A stretch of 64,000 nucleotides of DNA, taken from an uncultured Poribacteria bacterium. Its GTDB lineage: Bacteria; Poribacteria; WGA-4E; WGA-3G. The notes under the pieces were generated by a model. It worked only from the letters and a program-made list of their open reading frames with translations. It was not told the DNA's origin and made no database searches. Shown here one piece after another: positions 7,996-16,907 of the stretch; within the stretch, counting starts at the first letter, position 1; each line of letters begins with the position of its first letter. The stretch spans positions 2,396,217 through 2,460,216 of the forward strand of contig OX639992.1 of the NCBI GenBank assembly GCA_951828515.1, written 5' to 3'. A program made the translations under genes and the position numbers.

Positions 7996-9120
7996 ATGAG
8001 AAAGATTCTTGTCGCAATGAGCGGTGGCGTAGACAGTTCCGTCACTGCTGCTATGATGGTAGACGCTGGCTATGATGTCACGGGCATCACCATGCGCCTC
8101 GGCGCGCCCGATACCATTGAGGTGGAACCGGAGCGTCCCAACTGCTGTTCGCTTGAAGGTATTGAGGATGCCCGCCGCGTCGCCACACAACTCGGCATCC
8201 CGTTCTACGGCGTGAATTACGAGGACGCTTTCCGCGAACAGATTATCGACTATTTCGTGGAGGAATACCTCATCGGCAGAACCCCCAGTCCCTGTATGGT
8301 ATGTAACCGAGAACTGAAGTTTGGGAGGCTCCTCGACCTCGCCAAGACCTTGGAGTGCGACGCCATCGCCACGGGACACTATGCCCGCATTGAACAGCAC
8401 CCAGAAACGGGACGCTACCTCTTACGCAAAGCCCATGATGTCAGCAAAGATCAGTCCTATTTCCTCGCCGCACTCACACAGGAGCAATTGCGCTGTGCGA
8501 TGATGCCCCTCGGTGAACACACAAAAGCTGAGGTTCGTGACCTCGCCCGAAAGTATCAGTTGCGAACCGCTGAAAAGATTGAAAGCCAAGAACTCTGTTT
8601 CGTTGCCGACACCAACTATCGACGCTTCCTTCAGGACAGAGTCCCTGAGAAGATTCACGGTGGCGATATTATAGATGAAAAAGGCAACGTCCTTGGTAAG
8701 CATGACGGTGTGCCTTTTTATACCGTCGGGCAACGGCGTGGGTTAGGCATTGCAGTCGGCAAACCGCTCTATGTGACGCAGCTCAACGCAACAGAGAATA
8801 CCGTTGTCGTCGGTGAATCCGATGCCCTCCTTGAGGACACGATGCACGTTGAACGGATCAACCTCATCGCCATTGAGAAATTGGCGGAACCGATCCGTGC
8901 GCACGTCAAAATCCGATCCCGTGATGACGGCGGTCCTGCGATAATAACGCCTACCAGCGACACAGAAGCAGTGGTAAAATTTGATGAACCTCGTCGTGCG
9001 ATTACACCCGGACAAGCCACTGTCTTTTACGATGGGGAATACGTCCTCGGCGGCGGTTGGATTGTGGATGCACGCGACACCATTGTAGGAGAGGTTTGTA
9101 ACCCCGATCTTCCGTCGTAA
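7996..9120 (+). CDS. mnmA: tRNA-specific 2-thiouridylase MnmA
   Basis: The 374-residue protein starts with the PP-loop SGGVDSSVTAA that binds ATP and has the catalytic cysteine pair in CMVCNRELKFG (near 100) and SQELCFV (near 200). MnmA adds the sulfur of 2-thiouridine at the wobble base of Lys, Glu and Gln tRNAs in the cytoplasm. Length and domains (N-type ATPase, central and beta-barrel domains) are normal. The last residues, GEVCNPDLPS, come from a dispersed repeat copy that also supplies the stop region, so the natural C-terminus has been replaced. It sits 5 bases after the secreted-protein gene and 8 before miaA. Confidence 0.95.
   Translation: MRKILVAMSGGVDSSVTAAMMVDAGYDVTGITMRLGAPDTIEVEPERPNCCSLEGIEDARRVATQLGIPFYGVNYEDAFREQIIDYFVEEYLIGRTPSPCMVCNRELKFGRLLDLAKTLECDAIATGHYARIEQHPETGRYLLRKAHDVSKDQSYFLAALTQEQLRCAMMPLGEHTKAEVRDLARKYQLRTAEKIESQELCFVADTNYRRFLQDRVPEKIHGGDIIDEKGNVLGKHDGVPFYTVGQRRGLGIAVGKPLYVTQLNATENTVVVGESDALLEDTMHVERINLIAIEKLAEPIRAHVKIRSRDDGGPAIITPTSDTEAVVKFDEPRRAITPGQATVFYDGEYVLGGGWIVDARDTIVGEVCNPDLPS
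9085..9112. repeat. Dispersed GTAGG..GGTTTGTAACCCCGAT repeat, copy 2 (mnmA C-terminus)
   Basis: GTAGGAGAGGTTTGTAACCC and the following CGAT match the copies at 139, 49954 and 56679. It forms the last codons of mnmA. Confidence 0.65.
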
Positions 9121-9128
9121 AACCCAAA

Positions 9129-10049
9129 ATGACCTCAGAACTTCTCTGCCTCCTCGGTCCCACAGCGGTCGGCAAAACAGAGATAGCCATTCAACTCGCA
9201 CGACGTCTCAATGCCGAAATTGTCTCTGTCGATTCCCGCCAAATCTATCGTCAGATGGACATCGGCACCGCCAAACCCACCGCTGAAGAACAGCGAGCGG
9301 CACGGCATCATCTCATAGACTGCGTTGATATTTCCGAAGCCTTCTCCGTTGCCGATTATCAATCCCTCGTAGACGCGGCAATTACCGATATCCAAAACAG
9401 AGACAAGCGGGTGTTGCTTGTTGGCGGTGCGGGACTCTATTTCCGAGCGATAGTTGACGGATTGTTTGAGGGACCGGGAGCCGATCCTTCACTCCGAAAG
9501 CGACTTGAAGAGGAAGCAGCGCAGTTCGGTGTTGATACGCTTCACAAACGACTCCAAACCTGCGACCCAGAATCTGCCGAGCGAATCCATCCCAACAACC
9601 TCGTTCGCGTCATCCGTGCTTTAGAAGTCTATGAATTGACAGGCACGCCTATGTCCGAGCTCCAGCAGCAGTGGCATCCGGAAAAACAGCGGTATCCGTT
9701 CATCGCCTTCGGACTCACAATGCCGCGTGCGCTGCTATACCGTCGCATCGAACAACGTGTAGACGTGATGCTTGCAAATGGGTTGATAGCGGAGGTCGAA
9801 TCGTTGTTAGCGGCGGGGTATGCACGTGATTCGGTTGCTCTCCAGAGTTTCGGCTATCGGGAATTGATCGCGTATCTGGACGGGAACTTCACGTATCTGG
9901 AAGCTATCTCGCAACTGAAACAGAACACCCGTCGATTCGCCAAGCGGCAGTTAACGTGGTTCCGCAAAGATACACGCATTGAGTGGCTGGATCGGGAGTC
10001 AACATCGGATATCGTTGGAGCTATTTTGGGGAAGGTTAGGAGTATTTAA
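9129..10049 (+). CDS. miaA: tRNA dimethylallyltransferase MiaA
   Basis: A 306-residue protein with the P-loop GPTAVGKTE at its start, the substrate motif VDSRQIYRQMDIGTAKPT, and GGAGLYFRAI. MiaA transfers dimethylallyl from DMAPP to N6 of A37 in tRNAs that read U-starting codons. Length is typical. It follows mnmA by 8 bases, so the two tRNA-modification genes are probably co-transcribed. The stop overlaps that of a converging remnant on the minus strand. Confidence 0.95.
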   Translation: MTSELLCLLGPTAVGKTEIAIQLARRLNAEIVSVDSRQIYRQMDIGTAKPTAEEQRAARHHLIDCVDISEAFSVADYQSLVDAAITDIQNRDKRVLLVGGAGLYFRAIVDGLFEGPGADPSLRKRLEEEAAQFGVDTLHKRLQTCDPESAERIHPNNLVRVIRALEVYELTGTPMSELQQQWHPEKQRYPFIAFGLTMPRALLYRRIEQRVDVMLANGLIAEVESLLAAGYARDSVALQSFGYRELIAYLDGNFTYLEAISQLKQNTRRFAKRQLTWFRKDTRIEWLDRESTSDIVGAILGKVRSI

Positions 10050-10249
10050 TAATTGTTCCTTTCCATAAACTCGTCCGTGTCTTTTGGGAAGAGTACACCA
10101 TGGGTTTTAAAATCCAAAACCGCGTAGTCGTCCACCCCGTCAAGGACTAAATAGTTTCCACCTGCGGGCGAAGCGGGTGGAAATGCTTTAGCACTCAGCG
10201 GAATTAAAGCGAGCAAAATGAGACATGTAAGGATTTGTCGGTAAATCAT
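10046..10249 (-). pseudogene. N-terminal remnant of a secreted LamG-type protein
   Basis: A good ribosome site (AAGGAG) leads to a signal peptide (ILTCLILLALIPLSAKA), then GNYLVLDGVDDYAVLDF, the usual opening of a LamG/concanavalin-like domain. It stops 45 residues after the cleavage site, right after FPKDTDEF, where family members continue into the beta-sandwich. At 67 residues it is a truncated gene. Confidence 0.55.
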
Positions 10250-10414
10250 TTTTTTCTCCTTTTCGTCAAAAAGAAAAACGTGTGAATTTCGTCATAAACT
10301 TCAATTCCCAATTTCTACCAGTAATGATTCCATTTGCATAGGCAAAAGAGTGAAGCCTTAGATGTTTTAGGGACATCTTTTTTTCTCGCTATTTTCAACC
10401 TTCATATTCGGTTT

Positions 10415-10855
10415 TCAGTTGATATTTAGGAGTTTGAGCACTGAAACAACTATGATTGCGGTTACCAAAATTGTTAAAAAAGTAAAAAAGAACCGCTTCC
10501 TAACTGAATGAGATTCCGATTTTATGTGGGAGACTTGTCGTATAATGTTCTCTTTTACACTTTTAGATATCTGCACGCCACCGAGCACTTTTTGAATAAG
10601 GAGTATCTCATCCTCTTGTAAAAGTTTATGCGCTCGCTGAAACTTACTTGTAATTGCCTTCTCTGACACACCTAAGTATCTCCCAATACCCTCGGTTGGC
10701 ACTTTGCCGAGATAATAGAGTGTTATGACCGTTCGCTCACCCTCTGGAAGTTTTTTCAACAGTTCCCTCACGCGTTGATAGCGATACTTGTCTGCATTTG
10801 TCTCACACCGCTCCGATATATCATGAGTGTAGGAAGATCGTCCTTTCTTTCCCAT
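10415..10855 (-). CDS. Truncated membrane-anchored sigma-factor relative (region 4 plus one helix)
   Basis: The 146 residues contain a sigma region 4 (LLKKLPEGERTVITLYYLG, then YLGVSEKAITSKFQRAHKLL), a linker and a C-terminal membrane helix (FFFTFLTILVTAIIVVSVL). It aligns with residues about 115-245 of the sigma-propeller protein at 13776. It lacks the sigma region 2 needed to bind the -10 element and core polymerase, and it lacks the extracellular part. It may be a decayed copy or a membrane-held competitor. The frame is clean and follows the Kelch gene on the same strand. Confidence 0.6.
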   Translation of the reverse strand: MGKKGRSSYTHDISERCETNADKYRYQRVRELLKKLPEGERTVITLYYLGKVPTEGIGRYLGVSEKAITSKFQRAHKLLQEDEILLIQKVLGGVQISKSVKENIIRQVSHIKSESHSVRKRFFFTFLTILVTAIIVVSVLKLLNIN

Positions 10856-10977
10856 GGGTGTATCCCCCAGTGATTACATCGCTGATTCGTTCCATTGGGA
10901 CCAATTAATCCAAAGCCGATTTACGCTGAATGCAGTCATCCAGCAAACTGATAAGGTTCTAAAAGCATCTACCTGCT

Positions 10978-12096
10978 TTAGCGAGGGAGTATGTCAACTT
11001 TTTTAATCATTCCCCACGTCTCAAGGCGTTTGTCGATCGGATCAACACTTTGGTGGAACTCTCCTGTGTCGTAGACCTCAACAGTTGCAAATGGGGTGTC
11101 ATTATGGGCGGGTCCGTCAATGATATAGATATTCCCATTTATGACTTCAGCCTTATGCCCAGCTTTGGCAACAGGCATGTCGGGTTTCTGGGTCCAACGA
11201 CCAGTTCGAGGATGGTAGATTTCGATTGTTTTAAAATCTTTCGTATCCTGTCCCTGATTCCGAAAATAACCGCCCATCACATAAATTTTTCCGTTGATGA
11301 CACTTGCAGTATGAACCGATTTGGGAGTAGGCATATCACCTATTTCGCGCCAACGATTTTTTTCAGGGTTATAGACTTCCATACTGGAAAGAAAGGGACC
11401 CGGATCATTTATAATCAGGGGCAATCCGGTTCCTCCCATGACGTAGATCTTTCCGTCGACAACACTGACTGCGGCACCAGCACGCGCATGGTTCATGTTT
11501 TTGGCTTTTGCCCATGTGTCAGTAGCTGGGTCATACATTTCGACGGTGTCTAAACGAAACGATTTTATCTTGGTTGATGTCCCGCCGATTGCGTAGATTT
11601 TCCCATCGACGACGCATGTGCTGGTGTTTCTGGGTGTAGGCATGTCGGCTTTCTGCGTCCATGTGTCAGTATCCGGATCATACATTTCGACGGTTGGAAT
11701 ATCTTCAGCCTTCCACCTTGGGATCCTTCTAATCTGATCATTTACAAGGACATCAAACTCAAATCGATTCAGAATTGTTCCACCCATCGCGTAGATTTTT
11801 CCATCCACAACCGAGGTAGTTGCGTCAGTGCGAGCCGTTGGCATATCAGCCTTTCGTTCCCACGTATCGGTTTTTGGGTCGTACACTTCGACGGTTGAAA
11901 GGGACAAGTCCCCGAGTCCGTCAACATAGCCCCCGATTGCGAATATCTTTCCGTTGACAACACACGTGGTAAAGCCGGATCGGAGCGTTGGCATGTTTGC
12001 TTTCTGCTCCCAAGCTCCGTCCGCTGCGAGATTGAGAACCTTGATTACTGATAGTATCCATAGCATCAGGACACCTAAAGTCAAACGCATTTTCAT
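10978..12096 (-). CDS. Secreted Kelch-repeat beta-propeller protein
   Basis: A 372-residue protein with an N-terminal signal (LTLGVLMLWILSVIKVLNLAADG) and about six Kelch repeats, each carrying a version of VDGKIYAIGG followed by VEMYDPATDTW. These form one propeller, usually a protein- or sugar-binding surface. Its end, DKRLETWGMIKK, is a weaker form of the C-terminal tag seen in other secreted proteins here. It lies 104 bases behind the Cys-rich peptide at 12201, the same pairing seen twice for TolB-like propellers, so both may be expressed from the ECF-type promoter at 12555-12598. Confidence 0.85.
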   Translation of the reverse strand: MKMRLTLGVLMLWILSVIKVLNLAADGAWEQKANMPTLRSGFTTCVVNGKIFAIGGYVDGLGDLSLSTVEVYDPKTDTWERKADMPTARTDATTSVVDGKIYAMGGTILNRFEFDVLVNDQIRRIPRWKAEDIPTVEMYDPDTDTWTQKADMPTPRNTSTCVVDGKIYAIGGTSTKIKSFRLDTVEMYDPATDTWAKAKNMNHARAGAAVSVVDGKIYVMGGTGLPLIINDPGPFLSSMEVYNPEKNRWREIGDMPTPKSVHTASVINGKIYVMGGYFRNQGQDTKDFKTIEIYHPRTGRWTQKPDMPVAKAGHKAEVINGNIYIIDGPAHNDTPFATVEVYDTGEFHQSVDPIDKRLETWGMIKKVDILPR

Positions 12097-12200
12097 GACT
12101 TACCCCCATTCACTCTTAATGGACATTCACATCTTAAATTTTCTACGAGGTTGCTATTCAGGAGACCATATCCGAAGACCTTAAAAAAGATCCTGGCTCG

Positions 12201-12467
12201 TTAGATACATTCAGCAACACCAAAGCTAGTGAAACACATCTCATCATGATTGCAATGATCCGCTACTCCTGTGAAAGGATCAACACATATATGAGGATTC
12301 GCCCAATGAGCTTCTGTGGCAATGGGTGCGAGTAGTTGCGATGCGAAGATTGCTCCTGTCGCGATAGTTCCAGCGACTAAGGCATTCTTATGCGCCACGT
12401 GACCCTCTTCTTTGACGAAGAAATCACTCAGACGCTGTTTTGTCAGTTGTGCCACATGCGTTTGCAT
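12201..12467 (-). CDS. Cys-rich membrane-leader peptide A
   Basis: This 88-residue product has a strong GGAGGTGA site before its ATG. It has three parts: a basic N-terminus (KQRLSDFFVKEEGHVAHK), a Gly/Ala-rich hydrophobic helix (ALVAGTIATGAIFASQLLAP), and a tail with four cysteines and several histidines (CVDPFTG..HCNHDEMC..ECI). The same plan recurs in the peptides at 18207 and 20312, with shared EEGxVxxK and AQ/SQxxxP positions. It could be a modified-peptide precursor or a disulfide-rich exported peptide. Upstream is an ECF-type box; downstream is a secreted Kelch propeller. Confidence 0.7.
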   Translation of the reverse strand: MQTHVAQLTKQRLSDFFVKEEGHVAHKNALVAGTIATGAIFASQLLAPIATEAHWANPHICVDPFTGVADHCNHDEMCFTSFGVAECI

Positions 12468-12554
12468 TCGATTTCACCTCCTTCCTTTTTAGGAGAAAAA
12501 GGTGATGTTTTAACCCATGAGGTGAAAAAACATTTTAAACATGGGTATACAACA

Positions 12555-12598
12555 CCCTTTTAAAATTAAGGACACAGTTTTAGGAGGGATAGGGTGCA
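12555..12598 (-). promoter_or_regulatory. ECF-type promoter box A
   Basis: On the minus strand: TGCACCC (12592-12598), 15 bases, TGTGTC (12571-12576), then CTTAATTTTAAAAGGG. Nearly identical boxes lie at 16761, 24714 and 25474. The layout matches an ECF-sigma -35/-10 pair. It is about 100 bases upstream of peptide A. Confidence 0.65.
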
Positions 12599-12743
12599 GA
12601 ATGTGAGAAAATTGAGAAGAATCTGTATCTACACTAAAGACAAAAACCCGCCTAAAATTTCGGCGAGTTTATTCTCAGGTACACGGCGTTACAGGTCTAC
12701 CAGTTTAATCGAAACCTGAACTTAACTTGGGTATCCAACGCTT

Positions 12744-12773
12744 AAAATTAAAAAGGCGAACCTTATGTTCGCC
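12744..12773 (-). terminator. Intrinsic terminator of the 13033 gene
   Basis: On the minus strand GGCGAAC-ATAAG-GTTCGCC is followed by TTTTTAATTTT. It lies downstream of the stop at 13033. Confidence 0.7.
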
Positions 12774-12807
12774 CCTTTTCGTATTTAAGATGTCACCACT
12801 AACAATT

Positions 12808-12924
12808 TATAGTAAAACCCATAATTAAGTTTACACTCTGTAATGCGGCGAGGTTAGGAAACCTCGCCAGCAATGTGGGTTTTGGGTTTTCAAGAGCGTG
12901 CAAGTATTTTCGGGCTTTACTATA
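12808..12924. repeat. MITE-A copy 1
   Basis: A 117-base element with inverted ends TATAGTAAA and TTTACTATA and an inner GGCGAGGTTAGGAAACCTCG hairpin. Five more copies occur in the window. It has no coding capacity. Confidence 0.8.
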
Positions 12925-13032
12925 ATGTTACCAGCACATTTTCAACTTCAATATGCTTGTTGATAAAAAATAAAGAAAAAATGAAAAAACGCCCAAAACG
13001 TGGTTTCCGGAGGACACTGGGTCGATTTGTTG

Positions 13033-13632
13033 TTAAGTTCTACCTGATCGGCGTAAATCCACGGCGAGTCCCTCAAGTTGAGATGCGACTTCCTGAATGT
13101 TAACGTCTACACCTTGACGTACTAATTGGTAACACAAGTCCTCCCACCTTTGACGTTGTGTCCATGCAATCTTACAGATTTCGGTCCAAATGTCAGATCC
13201 AAGAGGGAGCGAAAGGGGTTGAATTTCATCAAAATGGATACCCACTAAAATGCTAAGGGAATCCATAATTGATTTACCCCCGTTAAGCACAGCGTTAACA
13301 ACTTTCCCACATTCTTTAGCCGTCAGACCTTTCGTCTCAACAATCGCAATAGCCAATATCCATTTATCTTCTTCCTGCTTGAGTCGAGTGATTTGATAGG
13401 CTTGCTCAATCCCGATATATCCTTCATCAACCTTCCACAGAATGCCTACCGGAAGTTGGGAGATACGATGTCGGACGATCCAAAACTTATCCGATTTACC
13501 CATTTCTCGTGTGATGGATTGATAAGTTCCCAATGCCTGATATAAAACATCTACCGCTTTGGCGACCTCAGAGGGTTTCTTCTGATCATGGGCCCCTACA
13601 ATTTTTCTCGCAGTTTCTATATCTATCTCCAT
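13033..13632 (-). CDS. Helical protein with a ParB-like central segment
   Basis: A 199-residue protein with a well-placed GAGGAGG site and its own terminator, so it is a real gene. Residues about 78-118 (YIGIEQAYQITRL, then IVETKGLTAKECGKVV) resemble the helical part of ParB/KorB proteins that follows their helix-turn-helix. No ParB N-terminal CTPase motif is present, and no parA is nearby. The rest is unrecognised. A DNA-binding or regulatory role is a guess. Confidence 0.55.
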   Translation of the reverse strand: MEIDIETARKIVGAHDQKKPSEVAKAVDVLYQALGTYQSITREMGKSDKFWIVRHRISQLPVGILWKVDEGYIGIEQAYQITRLKQEEDKWILAIAIVETKGLTAKECGKVVNAVLNGGKSIMDSLSILVGIHFDEIQPLSLPLGSDIWTEICKIAWTQRQRWEDLCYQLVRQGVDVNIQEVASQLEGLAVDLRRSGRT

Positions 13633-13775
13633 CTCAATCGCCTCCTCAGATCATTGTCCAACTTCCTTTGACGCTTACGATAAATGGTTACATAATTCAG
13701 CCGAAATTGCATGTTATCAGCACACCCAAAGGCTTTATGCCTTAACATTCTTCCCGTCAAACCCATAACCAATAT

Positions 13776-16679
13776 CTACTTTTCTTCCCCAAGCGATATC
13801 TGAAATATCCCGTGATCTTCAGTGGCACTGTAGAGTCTGTCATTAATTATACCAAGAGAGACAATTTCACCTGGCACTTCTGAAGCAAATTGTTTCCAGT
13901 ACCCATCAGTATCCATACCATAAACCCCCATATCTCCAGCACCGTAAACTCTGGGACCCGGCACAGCGAAATGATTCATAGCAAATTGGTTTATGACAAT
14001 AGGTGTCCCTGATCTATCCATTATTACGCGCCAATGTTCTCCAGTTTCTGAAACTAAGACCCCTGCGTCTGTCGCGACGTAAACCGTTGAACCCACAAAA
14101 ACGATCTCTTTGAACGAAGTAAAGCGGAGCGGTAGATTGGGTGTAACATCCCTCCAATTACTTCCTGCGTCAAGCGATTGAAAGAGTCGACCATCCCGTT
14201 TCCCAACGTAGAGAATCTCTCCCGAAACTGCTAACTTGAATCCGCCGAGGGAATCGCCATCGGATGGCTTACCAAAGTCTACCAAACCTGTGTCCTTCCA
14301 CGCTGAATCACCGAGTCTCCATTTAAAAAGTCTACGATTGTATTCCGCATAGAACACATCACCGCTAATGGCAAACGCTTCGACTCTCGCCCATTCCTCA
14401 ATAGAAGGCAATGCAGCCTCTGTCAATCGATCTTGACCCGTTATCTCACTATCAATAGCAGGAACCCCTTGAACTGGAATGAGTGTATTGCTTTCTCCAG
14501 ATAAACGGAAAATGTACAAGTGATTTTTTTCAGGGGAAATAAAATAGAGCATCCCACCAGCAATCACAAACTTTGCGTAAAGATTGGCATAAATATAAGC
14601 CCTATCATCTTCCACTGATTCACGCGAAATTTCTTCAGTACCAATACGGACTTTTTTCCAAGAAACGCCTTCGTTGGTCGATTGATATACCTCATAGGCA
14701 GTATATGTGTATAAATTGTTGTTGAATACAACCAAATCGTTTAGCCTTGTTCCCAGCACTCCATCCATAAATATATGCCATGATTTGCCACCATCCGTTG
14801 TGCGATGAATACCGAAAACACCAGCTTTGTAAAACGTTTCATCGTTCACCGCCGCAGCGGGTAAATTATTGAGCATATATAAATTCGTGTCAATTCCAAG
14901 ATTTGTCCAAGTGTCCCCACTATCCAGTGAATATAAATTCGTGGCACCGAGTGCTAAGAGGGTCTTATCAGTGGATAAAAGCTTTACACCCGATGGGAGT
15001 GCTGATGGACGATATTTAGGTGTTATTTCAGTCCACGAGACTCCTAAGTCAGCTGATCGGAAAATCCTTCCTGAACTCGGTTCACTCCTTTGCAATATTG
15101 AACTTGCATCCGTTGGCGTTAATTCAACCAGATCAGGTCCCATTCCAACGTAGAGATTACTTTTAAGCACTGCCAAGGAATAGACCGCTTTTGATGTGCC
15201 TATTGACAGTTTTCTCCAAATATCTGAATCCAGACGATAGAAACCCCGGTTGGTGCCGGTAAACACTGTCTTTCGAACAGCGGTGATCGCTGAAATCCTT
15301 TCACCTCCTAAGCCATCGTTAAGTGATTCCCATTCAATTCCACCGTCTATGGTTCGGAAAATCCCCTCATCCCTAAGCGCGAGATACATTGTCATACCCG
15401 CTTCTGAACCCCGCGCATCCCGTTCATCTGTGGTGATAAACCCAATGGCATCTCCCTTTGGCCGAACGCAAAACGCACGCCATGTCTCACCTTTATCCAC
15501 TGACGCAAATATCTCATTCGTAGAGACAATATAGAGCGTCCCACGATTCTCCACCATCGGCATTAGGGATTTATCTATCGGAATACCCGTGTTCAGATAC
15601 CTCCATGTGGTCGCATCTGTCTCTAATTTGTACATACCTCTTGTTGAAATAGCAAAGGTAGTCCCGTCAGAAACAGTGTAAATATCGTGCACCTTACCAC
15701 CAGGAGGACCATCTGTTTGTCCCCACTGCGTAATAGAAAACTTGCGTAGATCCTCCTCGGAGTATGTCCTTAACGTCGCCTCGGAAAACTCCATCCCAGC
15801 ACCTACGTTTTTTTCAGGTACAGCAGACCGACCAAACTGGTTCCGTATAGACGGTTTTGACATAACATCAAGAACGATAGGGGCATCAACAATTTCAATC
15901 GTAGGTTCAGATCTTGCCTCGAAACTATACGGCTTTTGAAAGCGGGCAAAATATTGATGACTTGCACCCAGCAGTAACATAACCAAAATTGTCGCCGCGC
16001 CGAAAGATACCCACGGCACCAACGGTTTGCCAGCCGGTGGAACTGTTGGGTTAATATCGGCGATTTGCCGCATAATTCGCGCCGTTAAATCGGCAGGTAA
16101 TTGCACGCTTCCGAGCACTTCGCTCACCAAGGATTCTGATGCTTGTAGACGCTCTCGTCCGCGGCGAAGCCGACTTTTTATCGTGTTTACCGATACACCT
16201 AAGAAGTTGCCTATCTCCTTCACCGTCATCTCGCCAAGATAGTAGAGTGTCACGACTGTCCGCTCACTCTCTGGCAGCCTTTCTAAAAGTTTTTTGACAA
16301 TCTCAGAGTTCTGCTCAGCCGCGTCTGCCTCGCGTTCGAGCGTTACGTAATGTGTATAAGAGGATTCATTTATCTCTTCCAAGGGTGTCTCTTCCAGCGA
16401 CTGCCTCGCCGGTTTATGCCTCTGAATCCAATTAAGTGTCAGTCGATTCGCAATCACATACAACCATCCTGTAAAACACTTAGGATCTTTCAAGGTCCCA
16501 AGTTTTTTGTATACTTGGAGAAAAACATCTTGGGTCAGTTCTTCCGCATAGTGAAAATCTCCTATCTTTCGCCAGATAAGCGCATGAACCCCTTTATGAT
16601 GCCTTTCGACCAAAGTGTTGAATGCCGAATCATCACCTGATAATATCCTGTGTATCAATTTAACATCGTCTTCTAACAT
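13776..16679 (-). CDS. ECF sigma factor fused to a membrane helix and an extracytoplasmic beta-propeller
   Basis: This 967-residue protein starts with an ECF sigma factor: region 2 at about 10-85 (ELTQDVFLQVYKKL, FTGWLYVIANRLTLNW) and region 4 at about 130-185 (LPESERTVVTLYYLGEMT, FLGVSVNTIKSRLRRGRERL). A single helix follows near 222-245 (VSFGAATILVMLLLGA). About 700 residues of repeats come next with BNR/YCF48-like Asp-boxes (SVDKGETWRAF, TIDGGIEWESL, STNEGVSWKKV, SLDAGSNWRDV). The expected topology is sigma inside and propeller outside. It therefore looks like a one-protein transmembrane transcription switch, activated by ligand or by proteolysis. An ECF-type box directly upstream suggests it controls itself. 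No separate anti-sigma gene is adjacent. Confidence 0.85.
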   Translation of the reverse strand: MLEDDVKLIHRILSGDDSAFNTLVERHHKGVHALIWRKIGDFHYAEELTQDVFLQVYKKLGTLKDPKCFTGWLYVIANRLTLNWIQRHKPARQSLEETPLEEINESSYTHYVTLEREADAAEQNSEIVKKLLERLPESERTVVTLYYLGEMTVKEIGNFLGVSVNTIKSRLRRGRERLQASESLVSEVLGSVQLPADLTARIMRQIADINPTVPPAGKPLVPWVSFGAATILVMLLLGASHQYFARFQKPYSFEARSEPTIEIVDAPIVLDVMSKPSIRNQFGRSAVPEKNVGAGMEFSEATLRTYSEEDLRKFSITQWGQTDGPPGGKVHDIYTVSDGTTFAISTRGMYKLETDATTWRYLNTGIPIDKSLMPMVENRGTLYIVSTNEIFASVDKGETWRAFCVRPKGDAIGFITTDERDARGSEAGMTMYLALRDEGIFRTIDGGIEWESLNDGLGGERISAITAVRKTVFTGTNRGFYRLDSDIWRKLSIGTSKAVYSLAVLKSNLYVGMGPDLVELTPTDASSILQRSEPSSGRIFRSADLGVSWTEITPKYRPSALPSGVKLLSTDKTLLALGATNLYSLDSGDTWTNLGIDTNLYMLNNLPAAAVNDETFYKAGVFGIHRTTDGGKSWHIFMDGVLGTRLNDLVVFNNNLYTYTAYEVYQSTNEGVSWKKVRIGTEEISRESVEDDRAYIYANLYAKFVIAGGMLYFISPEKNHLYIFRLSGESNTLIPVQGVPAIDSEITGQDRLTEAALPSIEEWARVEAFAISGDVFYAEYNRRLFKWRLGDSAWKDTGLVDFGKPSDGDSLGGFKLAVSGEILYVGKRDGRLFQSLDAGSNWRDVTPNLPLRFTSFKEIVFVGSTVYVATDAGVLVSETGEHWRVIMDRSGTPIVINQFAMNHFAVPGPRVYGAGDMGVYGMDTDGYWKQFASEVPGEIVSLGIINDRLYSATEDHGIFQISLGEEK

Positions 16680-16760
16680 CCGTAACCTCCAAAACGAATA
16701 AAAAATCTTATATTATTCCAATTTATAAAGGTGCTAAATATAAAAAAATGCTTTACAACA

Positions 16761-16805
16761 TCCCTTTTAAAATTAAAGACACAACTTTTCGGAGGCAAGG
16801 GTGCA
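16761..16805 (-). promoter_or_regulatory. ECF-type promoter box B (sigma-propeller gene)
   Basis: TGCACCC (16799-16805), 15 bases, TGTGTC (16778-16783), then TTTAATTTTAAAAGGGA, all on the minus strand. It is about 100 bases before the ATG of the sigma-propeller gene, consistent with autoregulation. Confidence 0.7.
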
Positions 16806-16807
16806 TT

Positions 16808-16851
16808 ATAAAAAATGAAAAGCGAATTTGCAATAGAAATTGCAAATTCGC
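16808..16851 (-). terminator. Terminator of the first TolB-like gene
   Basis: A perfect 11-base stem (GCGAATTTGCA at 16822-16832 with its complement at 16841-16851) is followed on the minus strand by TTTTCATTTTTT. It lies 57 bases past the stop at 16908 and just before box B. Confidence 0.65.
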
Positions 16852-16907
16852 CTGAAATTTTATGGCGTTTCCATTGTGGAAAACTCAGAGTGGCTATGCC
16901 TGAAAAC

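Noticed and set aside
12873-13103. A 76-codon plus-strand open frame
   Set aside because: It begins in MITE-A copy 1 and runs into the 3' end of an opposite gene without a ribosome site.
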